The notes under the pieces were generated by a model. That model had not been told where the DNA came from, searched no databases, and was given only the letters and a program-made list of their open reading frames with translations. Of a stretch of 64,000 nt of DNA, positions 8,065 to 16,700 are shown piece after piece. Source of the DNA: Afipia sp. (lineage in GTDB: Bacteria; Pseudomonadota; Alphaproteobacteria; Rhizobiales; Xanthobacteraceae); NCBI GenBank assembly GCA_017474385.1, contig JAFVHU010000152.1, positions 1 to 64,000 on the forward strand, in the 5' to 3' direction. The first letter of the stretch is position 1. Every line of letters begins with the position of its first letter. A program made the position numbers and the translations under genes.

Positions 8065-9297
8065 TCAGTCTTTCGGACGTAACTTCTCGACTTCCGCATC
8101 GCTCGGCAGGAAATCCTCCCCCTTGCGATAGACGGAATCGACCATCACGCCCTTGCCGTCCTTGAGCGCGGTCTTGCCCACGAACGCGCCGAGCGTTGAT
8201 TGATGATCGATCTTGCGGAAGGTGATCTGACCGAACGGCGACGGCATCGACAGGCCCTCAGCCGCAACAATCATCTTTTCCGGATCGGTCGAATTGGCCT
8301 TGATGAGAATAGCAGCCGCCGCCTTGATCGTCTGATAGCCAACGATGGAGCCCAGTCTCGGATAATCATTGAACTTGCCCTGATAGGCTTTCAGGAACGC
8401 ATCGTGCTCCGGTGTCTTGATGCTGTACCAAGGATAACCGGTGACGATCCAGCCCGATCGCGTTTCCTCCTTCAGCGGGTCGAGATATTCCGGCTCGCCG
8501 GTGAGGAAGCTTACCACCGCACGATCCTTGAACAGACCACGCGTGTTGCCCTCGCGGACGAATTTCACGAGATCCGCTCCGAAGGTCACATTCAGGATGG
8601 CTTCCGGATTGGAGTTCGCAAGCGCCTGCACGATCGGGCCTGCATCGATTTTGCCCTGAGGCGGCCACTGTTCATCGACCCACTGGATGTCCGGCCGTTT
8701 CTCGGACAGCAGCTTCTTGAAAACCGCGACCGCGGACTGACCGTACTCATAATTCGGTGCGATGGTCGCCCAGCGCTTGGCGGGCAGCTTTGCAGCTTCT
8801 TCCACCAGCATCGCCGCCTGCATGTAGTTCGACGGACGCAGACGGAACGTGTAGCGATTGCCCTTCGACCAGGTGATCGCGTCGGTTAGAGGCTCCGCCG
8901 CAAGGAAAAATACTTTCTTCTGCTTCGCGAAGTCGCTCACCGCAAGACCGATGTTCGACAGGAACGTGCCGGTCAGCATCACCACGTTTTCATTCGAAAC
9001 CAGTTCGTTGGCAGCGGTTTGCGCATCGGCGGGCTTTCCGCTGTCGTCCTTGGACACGACGACGAGCTTTTTGCCATTGATGCCGCCCGCGGCGTTGACC
9101 TCTTCAACCGCGAGCTGCCAACCCTTGCGATAAGGCTCGGTGAAGGCTGGCAACAGCGAGTAGCTGTTGATTTCGCCGATCTTGATTTCGCCGCTCTGCG
9201 CCATGGCCGTTGTCGCCAGGGCCGTGCCAGCCAGACTAAAGCCCGCGGCAAGCGCAAGCCCGCACAGACTGCCGAAAAGACGTTTTCTTCGTTGCAT
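8065..9297 (-). CDS. Periplasmic substrate-binding protein of branched-chain-type ABC importer (system 1)
   Basis: The 410-residue precursor starts MQRRKRLFG, has a Sec signal peptide of about 34 residues (cleavage after TTAMA, before QSGEIKIG), and a type 1 periplasmic binding fold (GEIKIGEINSYS, VNAAGGINGKKL, NELVSNENVVMLTGTF). I chose the ATG at 9297 because GGAGG lies just upstream; the ATG four codons earlier lacks one. It captures substrate in the periplasm and hands it to the fused permease. It sits 108 bases after the AA_synth gene within the hnr operon, which suggests an N-heteroaromatic acid or a pathway intermediate as ligand. Confidence 0.9.
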   Translation of the reverse strand: MQRRKRLFGSLCGLALAAGFSLAGTALATTAMAQSGEIKIGEINSYSLLPAFTEPYRKGWQLAVEEVNAAGGINGKKLVVVSKDDSGKPADAQTAANELVSNENVVMLTGTFLSNIGLAVSDFAKQKKVFFLAAEPLTDAITWSKGNRYTFRLRPSNYMQAAMLVEEAAKLPAKRWATIAPNYEYGQSAVAVFKKLLSEKRPDIQWVDEQWPPQGKIDAGPIVQALANSNPEAILNVTFGADLVKFVREGNTRGLFKDRAVVSFLTGEPEYLDPLKEETRSGWIVTGYPWYSIKTPEHDAFLKAYQGKFNDYPRLGSIVGYQTIKAAAAILIKANSTDPEKMIVAAEGLSMPSPFGQITFRKIDHQSTLGAFVGKTALKDGKGVMVDSVYRKGEDFLPSDAEVEKLRPKD

Positions 9298-9405
9298 CCC
9301 AACCTCCATTTGTTACCGGGGACCTATGTCCCGTTCACTTCCCGTCCGTTGCTTATCCCGGTGGAACGGTTCGGCTTTTCTCTCGCATCAAACGCAAATA
9401 GACCG

Positions 9406-9990
9406 CTAGCGCAATCCGTCCTCACCTTTGATCTCGCCAACTGTCAAACCGCCGACACGCGGCAACGGCCGCCCGCTGTCGGTGACGGCAACCGCCACCA
9501 TGATTTCGTTCGCACGCGGTGCATCGTTAATCTGCACTTCCATCCCGTCGAAATGACTCCGTACGAATGCCGCATCCTTGTGACCAAGCGGAATATCGAG
9601 CACTGTTCCCAGTCCGCCGCGCTTTTTGGAAGACGGGATCAGCGCCGCGCCCTTGCTCAACACCTTACGTACCGGCGCTCCCATCTTCGGATGCAAGATT
9701 GCTGCCGCGTGCTCCAGTTCGCCATTCTCACCGACCGCCGCCGCCTTGCCGTAGCTCTGCGCCTTGCTGCCTTCGATACCGAGTGCCGCAACCGCCTTCG
9801 AAGCGAGCAGTTCGCCAAGTTCCTCGCCAATTGCGATCAATGGCGACAGGTCATCGACGAACTTGCCGGCAAACGGATTGTCGATCACCGCGATAGCTGC
9901 CGCGCGGCGGGTCGGCGGCGAAACATTCCGCCCGCCCTCCATGAGCGTCTCCTCGACCACCGTGACGATCTTGCGAATGACAGCGCTCAT
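9406..9990 (-). CDS. AA_synth (DUF1185, PF06684) family protein, paralogue A
   Basis: The 194-residue protein belongs to a small family of unknown reaction whose first structures were described as a variant of the chorismate mutase fold, with a suggested role in amino-acid metabolism. Family marks are NPFAGKFVDDL, GENGELEHAAAILHP, AFVRSHFDGMEVQINDAPRA and the C-terminus GEIKGEDGLR. Its ATG overlaps the stop of paralogue B (ATGA). The two copies share their C-terminal nine residues exactly and align along the whole length, so they arose by duplication and may form a heteromer. They are the third and fourth genes behind hnr, which links them to nicotinate ring breakdown. What they catalyse cannot be read from the sequence. 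Confidence 0.85.
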   Translation of the reverse strand: MSAVIRKIVTVVEETLMEGGRNVSPPTRRAAAIAVIDNPFAGKFVDDLSPLIAIGEELGELLASKAVAALGIEGSKAQSYGKAAAVGENGELEHAAAILHPKMGAPVRKVLSKGAALIPSSKKRGGLGTVLDIPLGHKDAAFVRSHFDGMEVQINDAPRANEIMVAVAVTDSGRPLPRVGGLTVGEIKGEDGLR

Positions 9991-10571
9991 CGCAGCCCAT
10001 CCTCCCCCTTGATCTCGCTGGCTTTGAGGCCGCCTACCCGGGCGTGGATTCGCGAGCCCGTGGTCATGACAAGCGCAAGAAGCAATTCGTCTGCGCGCGG
10101 TGCGTCGGGAATACCGACTTCCATGGCGTCGAAGTGCGAACGCACATATGACGCGTTGATGTGAGTGACCGGAACATCAAGCCGCGCACCCGGACCGCCG
10201 ACCTTCTTGGCGGATGGCACAATTGCCTTGGCCTCGCCGAGAATTTCGCGCATCGCGTAGCCGCCGGGCACATGCCACAACGCGCCGTGCTCGAGTTCAC
10301 CGGATGCGCCAATCACGGCCCCCTTGCCATAACCCTGTATCGTTCTCGGGTCACCGCCAAGCACCTTCAGTAGCGCGCCCGCCATGGCAACCCCGAGCGG
10401 CGTCAGATCATCCATGAACCCCGCGATGTCTTCCACATAACGTCCGGCGAACGGATTGCGGATCGCACACAGAATCGCCCCGCGGCGTAGCGGCTGCGCC
10501 GCCGGTTTCCCGCCTTCGTGGAAAATCTCCTCGAGCAAGGTGACGCGCTTCCGGATAACGATCTCAGACAT
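9987..10571 (-). CDS. AA_synth (DUF1185, PF06684) family protein, paralogue B
   Basis: This is also 194 residues and parallels the downstream copy: NPFAGRYVEDI, GASGELEHGALWHVP, SYVRSHFDAMEVGIPDAPRA and SEIKGEDGLR. I chose the ATG at 10571 (MSEIVIRKRV), which aligns with the start of paralogue A and has GGAAAG upstream; the upstream extension of 21 codons lies inside the preceding gene. It overlaps the UPF0280 gene by 8 bases and paralogue A by 4, so all three are translationally coupled. Roles to consider are a second hydrolase or isomerase for ring-opened acids, or assembly of the reductase; neither is shown by the sequence. Confidence 0.85.
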   Translation of the reverse strand: MSEIVIRKRVTLLEEIFHEGGKPAAQPLRRGAILCAIRNPFAGRYVEDIAGFMDDLTPLGVAMAGALLKVLGGDPRTIQGYGKGAVIGASGELEHGALWHVPGGYAMREILGEAKAIVPSAKKVGGPGARLDVPVTHINASYVRSHFDAMEVGIPDAPRADELLLALVMTTGSRIHARVGGLKASEIKGEDGLR

Positions 10572-11484
10572 GCAATAAACTTTCCGCTCGGGTTTGGGCG
10601 GCTCCATGCGGCAAAGGCCGCCAGGCAATACCATCGCTGTTCTTCAGCGCGACAACGCGGGTTTCGCCTTGCAGATGTAGCGCTGCGCCATCGATCAATC
10701 CGGATCCGAGAAGCGAACGGGCGGCATCAGTTCCCGCATCGAGTGCTGTAGTAATGTCGTGCAATGACAGCTCACCGACACCGCGCGTGACCAGATGCGC
10801 TCCCAGATCGCTGTCCGGCTGAAGGTCATTCGCCGGGTAGCGGACGATAGCAGGATGTTCCGGCAGATCGACCGCGTTGGCGATAATGGTCGCCGCAGCA
10901 TCAGCTTGCGCGGCAGTTCGCGCCAGAACCGTCACTGCGTCGGCTATTCCAAGCGAAAAACTGCGGCCGCGCCATCCACTTGTCGCGATACCGCGGGTCG
11001 GATCCTTCGATTCAACGATAGTCTTTCCAATCAGGCCAGGCATATCGGGACGATCAATCAGGCCGACTGCAAAACATCCGCCGTCAGCAAGATGCAGCGC
11101 AATGTCGCCACCGTTGTTGACGTAAGCGCGATCGAGATCGGATGCCTGGACCATCGCGCCGAGAATTTCTTCAGCGACCGCGCCAGCAACGGCCGCCATC
11201 GGCGTGATAAAATGATCCGCGGCAAATGGAGCGACTGCATGGTACATCCGGCGCGCAACTCCTCCCTTTAGCGAGGAGGTCGCAGGCCGGGCCGGTTTAC
11301 GCAGTTCCGATAACTCGTCACAAAGCTCATCGAGAAGACCGGTGAAACGCACAACGGCAGCATCGTATGCTGCACGAACGTTCGCTCCGGTTCCACGCGC
11401 CTCCACAATCAGATCGATCGGACCGTCATGCAGGTGAATCCGCCTGCCGTCCGCGAGCCATCCGATCTGTGGGAGGCGTTTCAT
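10564..11484 (-). CDS. UPF0280 family, ApbE-like protein coupled to hnr (possible flavin transferase)
   Basis: The 306-residue protein falls in UPF0280, a family with an ApbE-like fold. Motifs that match ApbE flavin transferases are NNGGD (residues 123-127, compare the NxGGD motif), ATSG (167-170) and ADAAAT (194-199). ApbE enzymes attach FMN from FAD to Thr or Ser of target proteins. The start at 11484 (MKRLPQIGW) overlaps the hnr stop as ATGA; a longer reading frame of 85 extra codons lies wholly within hnr and is not real. No lipoprotein or Sec signal is seen, so it is cytoplasmic, unlike most ApbE proteins. Its coupling to hnr, whose E. barkeri relative has covalent flavin, suggests it modifies that enzyme. 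The family assignment is firm, the reaction is inference. Confidence 0.8.
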   Translation of the reverse strand: MKRLPQIGWLADGRRIHLHDGPIDLIVEARGTGANVRAAYDAAVVRFTGLLDELCDELSELRKPARPATSSLKGGVARRMYHAVAPFAADHFITPMAAVAGAVAEEILGAMVQASDLDRAYVNNGGDIALHLADGGCFAVGLIDRPDMPGLIGKTIVESKDPTRGIATSGWRGRSFSLGIADAVTVLARTAAQADAAATIIANAVDLPEHPAIVRYPANDLQPDSDLGAHLVTRGVGELSLHDITTALDAGTDAARSLLGSGLIDGAALHLQGETRVVALKNSDGIAWRPLPHGAAQTRAESLLHV

Positions 11485-12947
11485 TTGCGCGATCTCGGCT
11501 CGGAAAGTTGTTTCGGGAGCTGACGAACTTCCGTGTTGGTCTTCAATGACGCCAATGGCCGCACATGATCCATGTGGCCGCCAAGCGCCGCGTAATCCGA
11601 TAATCGCAGGGTGAACTCGATCGGCGCGACCAGCGCCGGTGTCGGCACATAGCCAAAAGCTCCTTCCGGCACCTGCGTCACATCGACCATGAAAGTGATA
11701 CCGCCACCCGGCCACACATAGACCGGCGCTCCACCGCAAGTCACCGACGTCAGTGCGTCCTTGACCGAGCGCGTCAGCCGCACTGGATTATCGGTGACAC
11801 CCGCTCGGAGCGATCCGCCCGCCCCGCCCATGAACAGCACGGTGCACAGGGCAGGCTCGCAATTTTCCTGAATGCGTTCGACGGACAGCTTGAGATCGGC
11901 CGGCATTTCCTTCTCGATCGGCTTCAGCGCCTCGTCGAGTTCGAAATAGGCAGCGTGTTCACCGGTCGTGCTGACCATCATCATCCGCAGACCGGGCCGC
12001 GCGATCTTGGGATCAAACGGACCGAGCACCGACAACGGATCGGAAATGTTCGTGCCGCCCCAACCGATACCGGGCTCGGCAACCTGGAAATAGCGCCCGG
12101 GGGTCGAGCGCCGGCCCTTCAGCTTGATTCCGGTATCGGGAACATCAAGCAATTTCCCGGCTTGATGCTCTGACAGAACGCCGGTGATGTGATCATCCAC
12201 CACCACGACCTCATCGACTTTGCCGTGCCACTGCTTCGCAAACATGCCGATAGTTGCCGAGCCGCAACCCACCCGCATCCGCTCTTCCGGCACGCCATTG
12301 ACGATCGGCGGATAACCGGCTTGCACCACAACAGTCGCACCGCCATCGATCGTCATCTCGACAGGCTTGCCGTTGGACAGATCCATCAGCGCGTCGCATG
12401 TGACACGGCCTTCCTTCTTGGAGCCGCCAGTCAGGTGATGCACGCCTCCAATCGACAGCATCTGCGAGCCGTACTCGCCGGTGGTGACATGGCCGATCGC
12501 TTCGCCCTGAACACGCACCGTCGCGGTTTCAGGACCGAGATAACGGTCGGTGTCGATTTTCACCTTGACGCCGCAATAGCTGAAGATGCCCTCGGTCACC
12601 ACCGTGACCATATCGACACCGTCGACCTCGGAAGAAACGATAAACGGCGCGGGCTTGTAGTCCGGATAGGTCGTGCCGGCGCCGATAGCGGTCACGAAGA
12701 CGCTCGGCTCGCGGACGATTTTGCCATCCCAATCGCCGCCGGCCTGAAACGGAACGAGCCGGCCGCCATGGGACACCGTGCGCTCCAGCACGACATGCGG
12801 ATCGACGCGGACAAGCTCACCATTGTTGTTGGCATAGCGATCGCAGGCGCCCGCGGCGCCCGGCTTGATGTAACACATCACCGGACATGCATCGCAGCGG
12901 ATCTTGTCTGAGCTGCCAGCAGTGGTGACATTTGTTTCAGTCAGCAT
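11481..12947 (-). CDS. hnr: 6-Hydroxynicotinate reductase (iron-sulfur flavoenzyme)
   Basis: The 488-residue protein reduces 6-hydroxynicotinate to 1,4,5,6-tetrahydro-6-oxonicotinate with ferredoxin as electron donor. The N-terminus has the family cysteine set C18, C21, C25 and C35 in CDACPVMCYIKPG...GACDRYA, followed by VRVDPHVVLER. More cysteines lie in FSYCGVKV, VTCDAL, VGCGSATIG, ENCEPALC and VTCGGAP, enough for several Fe-S clusters. E. barkeri Hnr is reported to hold covalent flavin, one [2Fe-2S] and two [4Fe-4S] clusters. A DGGAT stretch (D201-T205) resembles, imperfectly, the [ST]GA[ST] flavinylation motif. I chose the ATG at 12947 since the upstream 44 codons look like promoter DNA and hold the operator. 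It heads the minus-strand operon and is divergent from nicA. Confidence 0.87.
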   Translation of the reverse strand: MLTETNVTTAGSSDKIRCDACPVMCYIKPGAAGACDRYANNNGELVRVDPHVVLERTVSHGGRLVPFQAGGDWDGKIVREPSVFVTAIGAGTTYPDYKPAPFIVSSEVDGVDMVTVVTEGIFSYCGVKVKIDTDRYLGPETATVRVQGEAIGHVTTGEYGSQMLSIGGVHHLTGGSKKEGRVTCDALMDLSNGKPVEMTIDGGATVVVQAGYPPIVNGVPEERMRVGCGSATIGMFAKQWHGKVDEVVVVDDHITGVLSEHQAGKLLDVPDTGIKLKGRRSTPGRYFQVAEPGIGWGGTNISDPLSVLGPFDPKIARPGLRMMMVSTTGEHAAYFELDEALKPIEKEMPADLKLSVERIQENCEPALCTVLFMGGAGGSLRAGVTDNPVRLTRSVKDALTSVTCGGAPVYVWPGGGITFMVDVTQVPEGAFGYVPTPALVAPIEFTLRLSDYAALGGHMDHVRPLASLKTNTEVRQLPKQLSEPRSRK

Positions 12948-13036
12948 GACCAAACTCGAGTCCGAGCCAAACTGAACTGACGAGCGGCGCTGATGCCGCG
13001 AGGATAAAATTCCGTCCGTCCACATTCGGCACTTTG

Positions 13037-13079
13037 TTCGTATACGAATGATGTTGCGCGCGGACCTGAAAGCTGTCAA
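13037..13079 (-). promoter_or_regulatory. Promoter and palindromic operator of the hnr operon
   Basis: On the minus strand TTGACA (13079-13074) is a perfect -35 box, followed 17 bases later by CAACAT (13056-13051), a weak -10. The perfect 12-bp palindrome TTCGTATACGAA (13037-13048) lies just downstream, over the expected transcription start, where a bound repressor would block initiation. Its core GTATAC matches the second palindrome before nicA. The sequence type suits FCD-class GntR proteins. Confidence 0.5.
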
Positions 13080-13202
13080 GCGCCGCCGCGCACGAAATCC
13101 CGAACTGCCAAATAAAAACTCAATTGCCTACCGTTCGTGTTCACAAATCGTGCAATGCATCATGCCGCAGGGAGCGCAGCATTTTCCGTTCCATCGCTTC
13201 GC

Positions 13203-13230
13203 TTGCACGTTTGTATACAAACGGTATCGT
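13203..13230 (+). promoter_or_regulatory. Promoter and palindromic operator of nicAB
   Basis: TTGCAC (13203-13208) and TATCGT (13225-13230) have a 16-base spacer. The perfect 16-bp palindrome CGTTTGTATACAAACG (13208-13223) fills that spacer. It shares the core TTYGTATACRAA with the hnr-side site 170 bases away, so one regulator probably controls both directions. The GntR gene at 19001-19738 and the MarR gene at 4089-4571 are the local candidates; GTATAC-centred sites favour the GntR protein. Confidence 0.55.
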
Positions 13231-13279
13231 TGGGATAGGCGTTGCCGGAGTTTGCAGCGCAGCAGACCGGACCGTGACG

Positions 13280-13768
13280 ATGAGCATGATGCAAACAACG
13301 ATCCGTCTGACCGTCAACGGCAGAATTCACGATGTCGATGCCGCGCCAGACACCGCCCTTCTCTACGTACTGCGCAACGATCTCGAACTGAACGGCCCCA
13401 AATACGGCTGCGGTCTCGGGGAATGTGGCGCCTGCACCGTGATTATCGACGGTATAGCGGCGCGCTCATGCGTCATTCCTATTAGCGGCTGCGTGCAGCG
13501 AGACATCCTCACACTCGAAGGTCTTGGATCGCGCGATCATCTTGATCCGGTGCAGAAGGCCTTCATCGAAGAACAGGCAGCGCAGTGCGGCTACTGCCTC
13601 AATGGCATGATCATGACGACGAAGGCTCTGCTGATGCAGAACCCACACCCCTCCGAATCCGAAGTACTCAATACATTGCAATACAACCTGTGCCGGTGCG
13701 GTGCACATGTCGAAATCCTGCGTGCGGTGATGCGTGCTGCGGGCCATGTTGTTGTGGGACACAAGTAA
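13280..13768 (+). CDS. nicA: Nicotinate dehydrogenase small subunit, two [2Fe-2S] clusters
   Basis: The 162-residue subunit passes electrons from the molybdenum centre of NicB. It carries both cluster motifs of the xanthine dehydrogenase family: C-x4-C-x2-C...C in YGCGLGECGACTVIIDG and ARSC, and C-x2-C...C-x-C in QCGYCLNG and NLCRCG. With NicB it hydroxylates nicotinate at C6 in the aerobic pathway known from Pseudomonas putida. I chose the ATG at 13280 (MSMMQTTIRL); the upstream 52 codons overlap the promoter and palindrome. Starts at 13286 or 13289 are also possible and no strong ribosome site separates them. It overlaps nicB by one base (TAATG). Confidence 0.9.
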   Translation: MSMMQTTIRLTVNGRIHDVDAAPDTALLYVLRNDLELNGPKYGCGLGECGACTVIIDGIAARSCVIPISGCVQRDILTLEGLGSRDHLDPVQKAFIEEQAAQCGYCLNGMIMTTKALLMQNPHPSESEVLNTLQYNLCRCGAHVEILRAVMRAAGHVVVGHK

Positions 13769-16700
13769 TGGCGGCCGCTTCGCAGATGGACCATCAGCCA
13801 TCGCTTTCGGGATCGCTGTCCGTTGTTCACCCGGCATCTTCCAGCGGGAATGAACCAGCTTTCGAGACCTTTATCAAAATCGCGGCCAACGGGTCCGTTA
13901 CAGCATTCAATGGCCACGTCGATCTTGGAACCGGAATCCGCACTGCCCTTGGTCAAATCGTCGCGGAGGAACTCGACGTCTCGTTCGCGCGTGTGGTCGT
14001 TGTGCTGGGCGACACGTCGGTTGTGCCCAATCAGGGCGCCACCATCGCCAGCGAAACCATTCAGATCACCGCCATTCCGCTGCGCAAGGCGGCCGCGCAG
14101 GCACGTCATTTCCTGATGACGCGGGCTGCGAAGAAGCTCGATCTGCCGGTCAACGATTTGTCGGTGGAGGATGGCCTGATCCGTGGCCACGACAACCGCA
14201 GCGTCAGCTACGGCGAACTCATCGCAGGTGAAAGCATCCGGCTCGAACTCGCCGACGATGTCCCGGTCAAGGCGGTGGATGCCTACAGGATTGTCGGACA
14301 GTCAACACCGCGCGTTGACCTGCTGGCCAAGGCGACGGGAGAACTGGTCTATGTGCATGACGTACGCGTGCCGGGCATGCTGCATGGCCGCGTGGTCCGT
14401 CCGCCCTATGCCGGGGTCGATGCCGGAAATTTTGTCGGTACCAGCCTGATTGCCGTCGATGAATCATCAGTCCGCGACATTTCTGGAATTGTATCGGTGG
14501 TGCAGATTGGCGACTTCGTCGGGGTTGTCGCCGAGCGGGAAGAAAACGCGATCAAGGCGGCTTCTCAGCTAAAAGTCACCTGGAAGCCGACGCCAACACT
14601 GCCGTATCTCCAGGACATCGAAACCGCGCTCCGTGCCAATCCCAGCACACCGCGCACCTTGATCGACAAGGGCGACGTCGATGCAGCCATCGCGTCTGCC
14701 GACAAACCGATCAAGCGAACCTATGTCTGGCCGTATCAGATGCACGGATCGATTGGACCATCCTGCTCGGTCGCGGAGTTTCAGGATGACGTCGTACGGG
14801 TGTGGTCCGGCACGCAAAATCCTCACATCTTGCGGTCTGATCTTGCGCTGCTTCTTGCGCTACCGGAATCCCGAATTGATGTGATCCGCATGGAGGCCGC
14901 TGGCTGTTATGGCCGCAACTGTGCCGACGACGTGTCCGCAGACGCTGTGTTGCTGTCGCGCGCCGTGGGCCGCCCGGTGCGCGTGCAACTGACGCGTGAA
15001 CAGGAGCATGCGTGGGAGCCCAAAGGCACCGCGCAACTGATGGACGTTAACGGCGGCTTGCGTGCGGACGGCAGCGTCGCGGCTTACGACTTCACCACGC
15101 GCTATCCATCGAACGGCGCGCCGACGCTGGCGCTGCTGTTGACCGGAGCAGTTCCTCCGGTGCCGGCTGTCTTTGAAATGGGCGACCGGACCGCAATCCC
15201 GCCCTACGATTACGACGCGATGCGCGTGATCGCGCATGATATGCCGCCGATCGTGCGCGCGTCATGGTTTCGCGGCGTATCGGCATTGCCGAACACTTTC
15301 GCGCATGAATCCTACATTGACGAACTCGCCACCGAAGCCGGCGTCGATCCCATTGAGTATCGATTACGCTATCTGAAGGACCCACGCGCCGTCGATCTGG
15401 TCAACGCTGTTGCGGAACGCGCTGGCTGGACTCCCCGCCCGATCTGGAAAGAACCCGAGTCCGAAGGCGACGTTGTCCGCGGACGCGGCTTCGCTTACGC
15501 GCTTTATGTTCACAGCAAGTTCCCGGGCTACGGCGCGGCATGGTCGGCCTGGGTCGCTGATGTCGCAGTCAACAAATCGACCGGTGACGTCAGTGTGACG
15601 CGCGTGGTAGCAGGGCAGGATTCCGGGCTGATGATCAATCCGGACGGTGTGCGCCACCAGATCCACGGCAACGTCATCCAATCGACCAGCCGGGCGCTGA
15701 TGGAAGAAGTCTCGTTTGAGCGGGCTACGGTGGCGAGCCGTGAATGGGGCGCTTACCCGATCATAAAGTTTCCGGACGTCCCGAAGATCGACGTGCTGAT
15801 GCTGCCGCGTCAGGATCAGCCGCCTCTTGGTGTCGGCGAATCCGCCTCCGTCCCCAGCGCCGCAGCCATTGCCAACGCCATCTTCGACGCAACCGGTGTG
15901 CGGTTTCGCGAACTGCCGTTCACTCCGGATCGCATCCTCGCCGGATTGCGCGGCCAGAAACCATCGCAGGGCGCACTGCCTGAACCACGGCTCAAACAAC
16001 AAGAGCGGCCGACGCAGCCTCAAAGCGATCCATTTCTCAAACGCCGCAACGTGTTTGCTGGTGTCGTCGCAGCATGCGCCGCGGTTGTCGGTGTCGCCAC
16101 TGCGGTGCTGCCGTGGCGGTCAATCGCGCCAATTGCCCGGCCGGATGCATCGATCTATTCGGCGGCGACCATCGCCCGGGGTCAGCAACTCGCCGCGCTC
16201 GGTAACTGCGCGGCGTGCCACACCGAGGCCAATGGTGTCGTCAATGCCGGTGGCCGCGCGCTCGAGACGCCATTCGGCGTCATCTACAGCACCAACATCA
16301 CCCCCGACCCAGAAACCGGAATCGGCGCGTGGTCCTATCCGGCCTTCGAACGATCGATGCGCGAAGGCATCCATCGCGATGGCCGACAGCTCTATCCCGC
16401 GTTTCCCTACAATCACTTCGCCAAAACAACCGACGCCGACTTGCAGGCGCTCTACGCCTACTTGATGGCGCAGGAGCCGATGCGCGCAATCAATCGGGAG
16501 AACGCGCTGGCGTTTCCCTTTAATCTCCGCCCTCTGCTGGCGGGCTGGAATGCGCTGTTTCACAAGCCGGCCGTCTTCGAGCCGGATCCCGTCCAATCCC
16601 CAGTGTGGAATCGCGGAGCCTATCTGGTCGAAAGCCTGGGCCACTGCGGCGCCTGCCATACCCCGCGCAACGCATTGGGCGCAGAGAGAAACGCCAAAGC

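Noticed and set aside
11485-11739. 85-codon N-terminal extension of the UPF0280 gene
   Set aside because: It lies inside hnr in another frame, and the ATGA overlap at 11481-11484 gives a start that matches the family.
13585-13767. 61-codon N-terminal extension of nicB
   Set aside because: It lies inside nicA in another frame. The ATG at 13768 overlaps the nicA stop and gives the usual NicB length.
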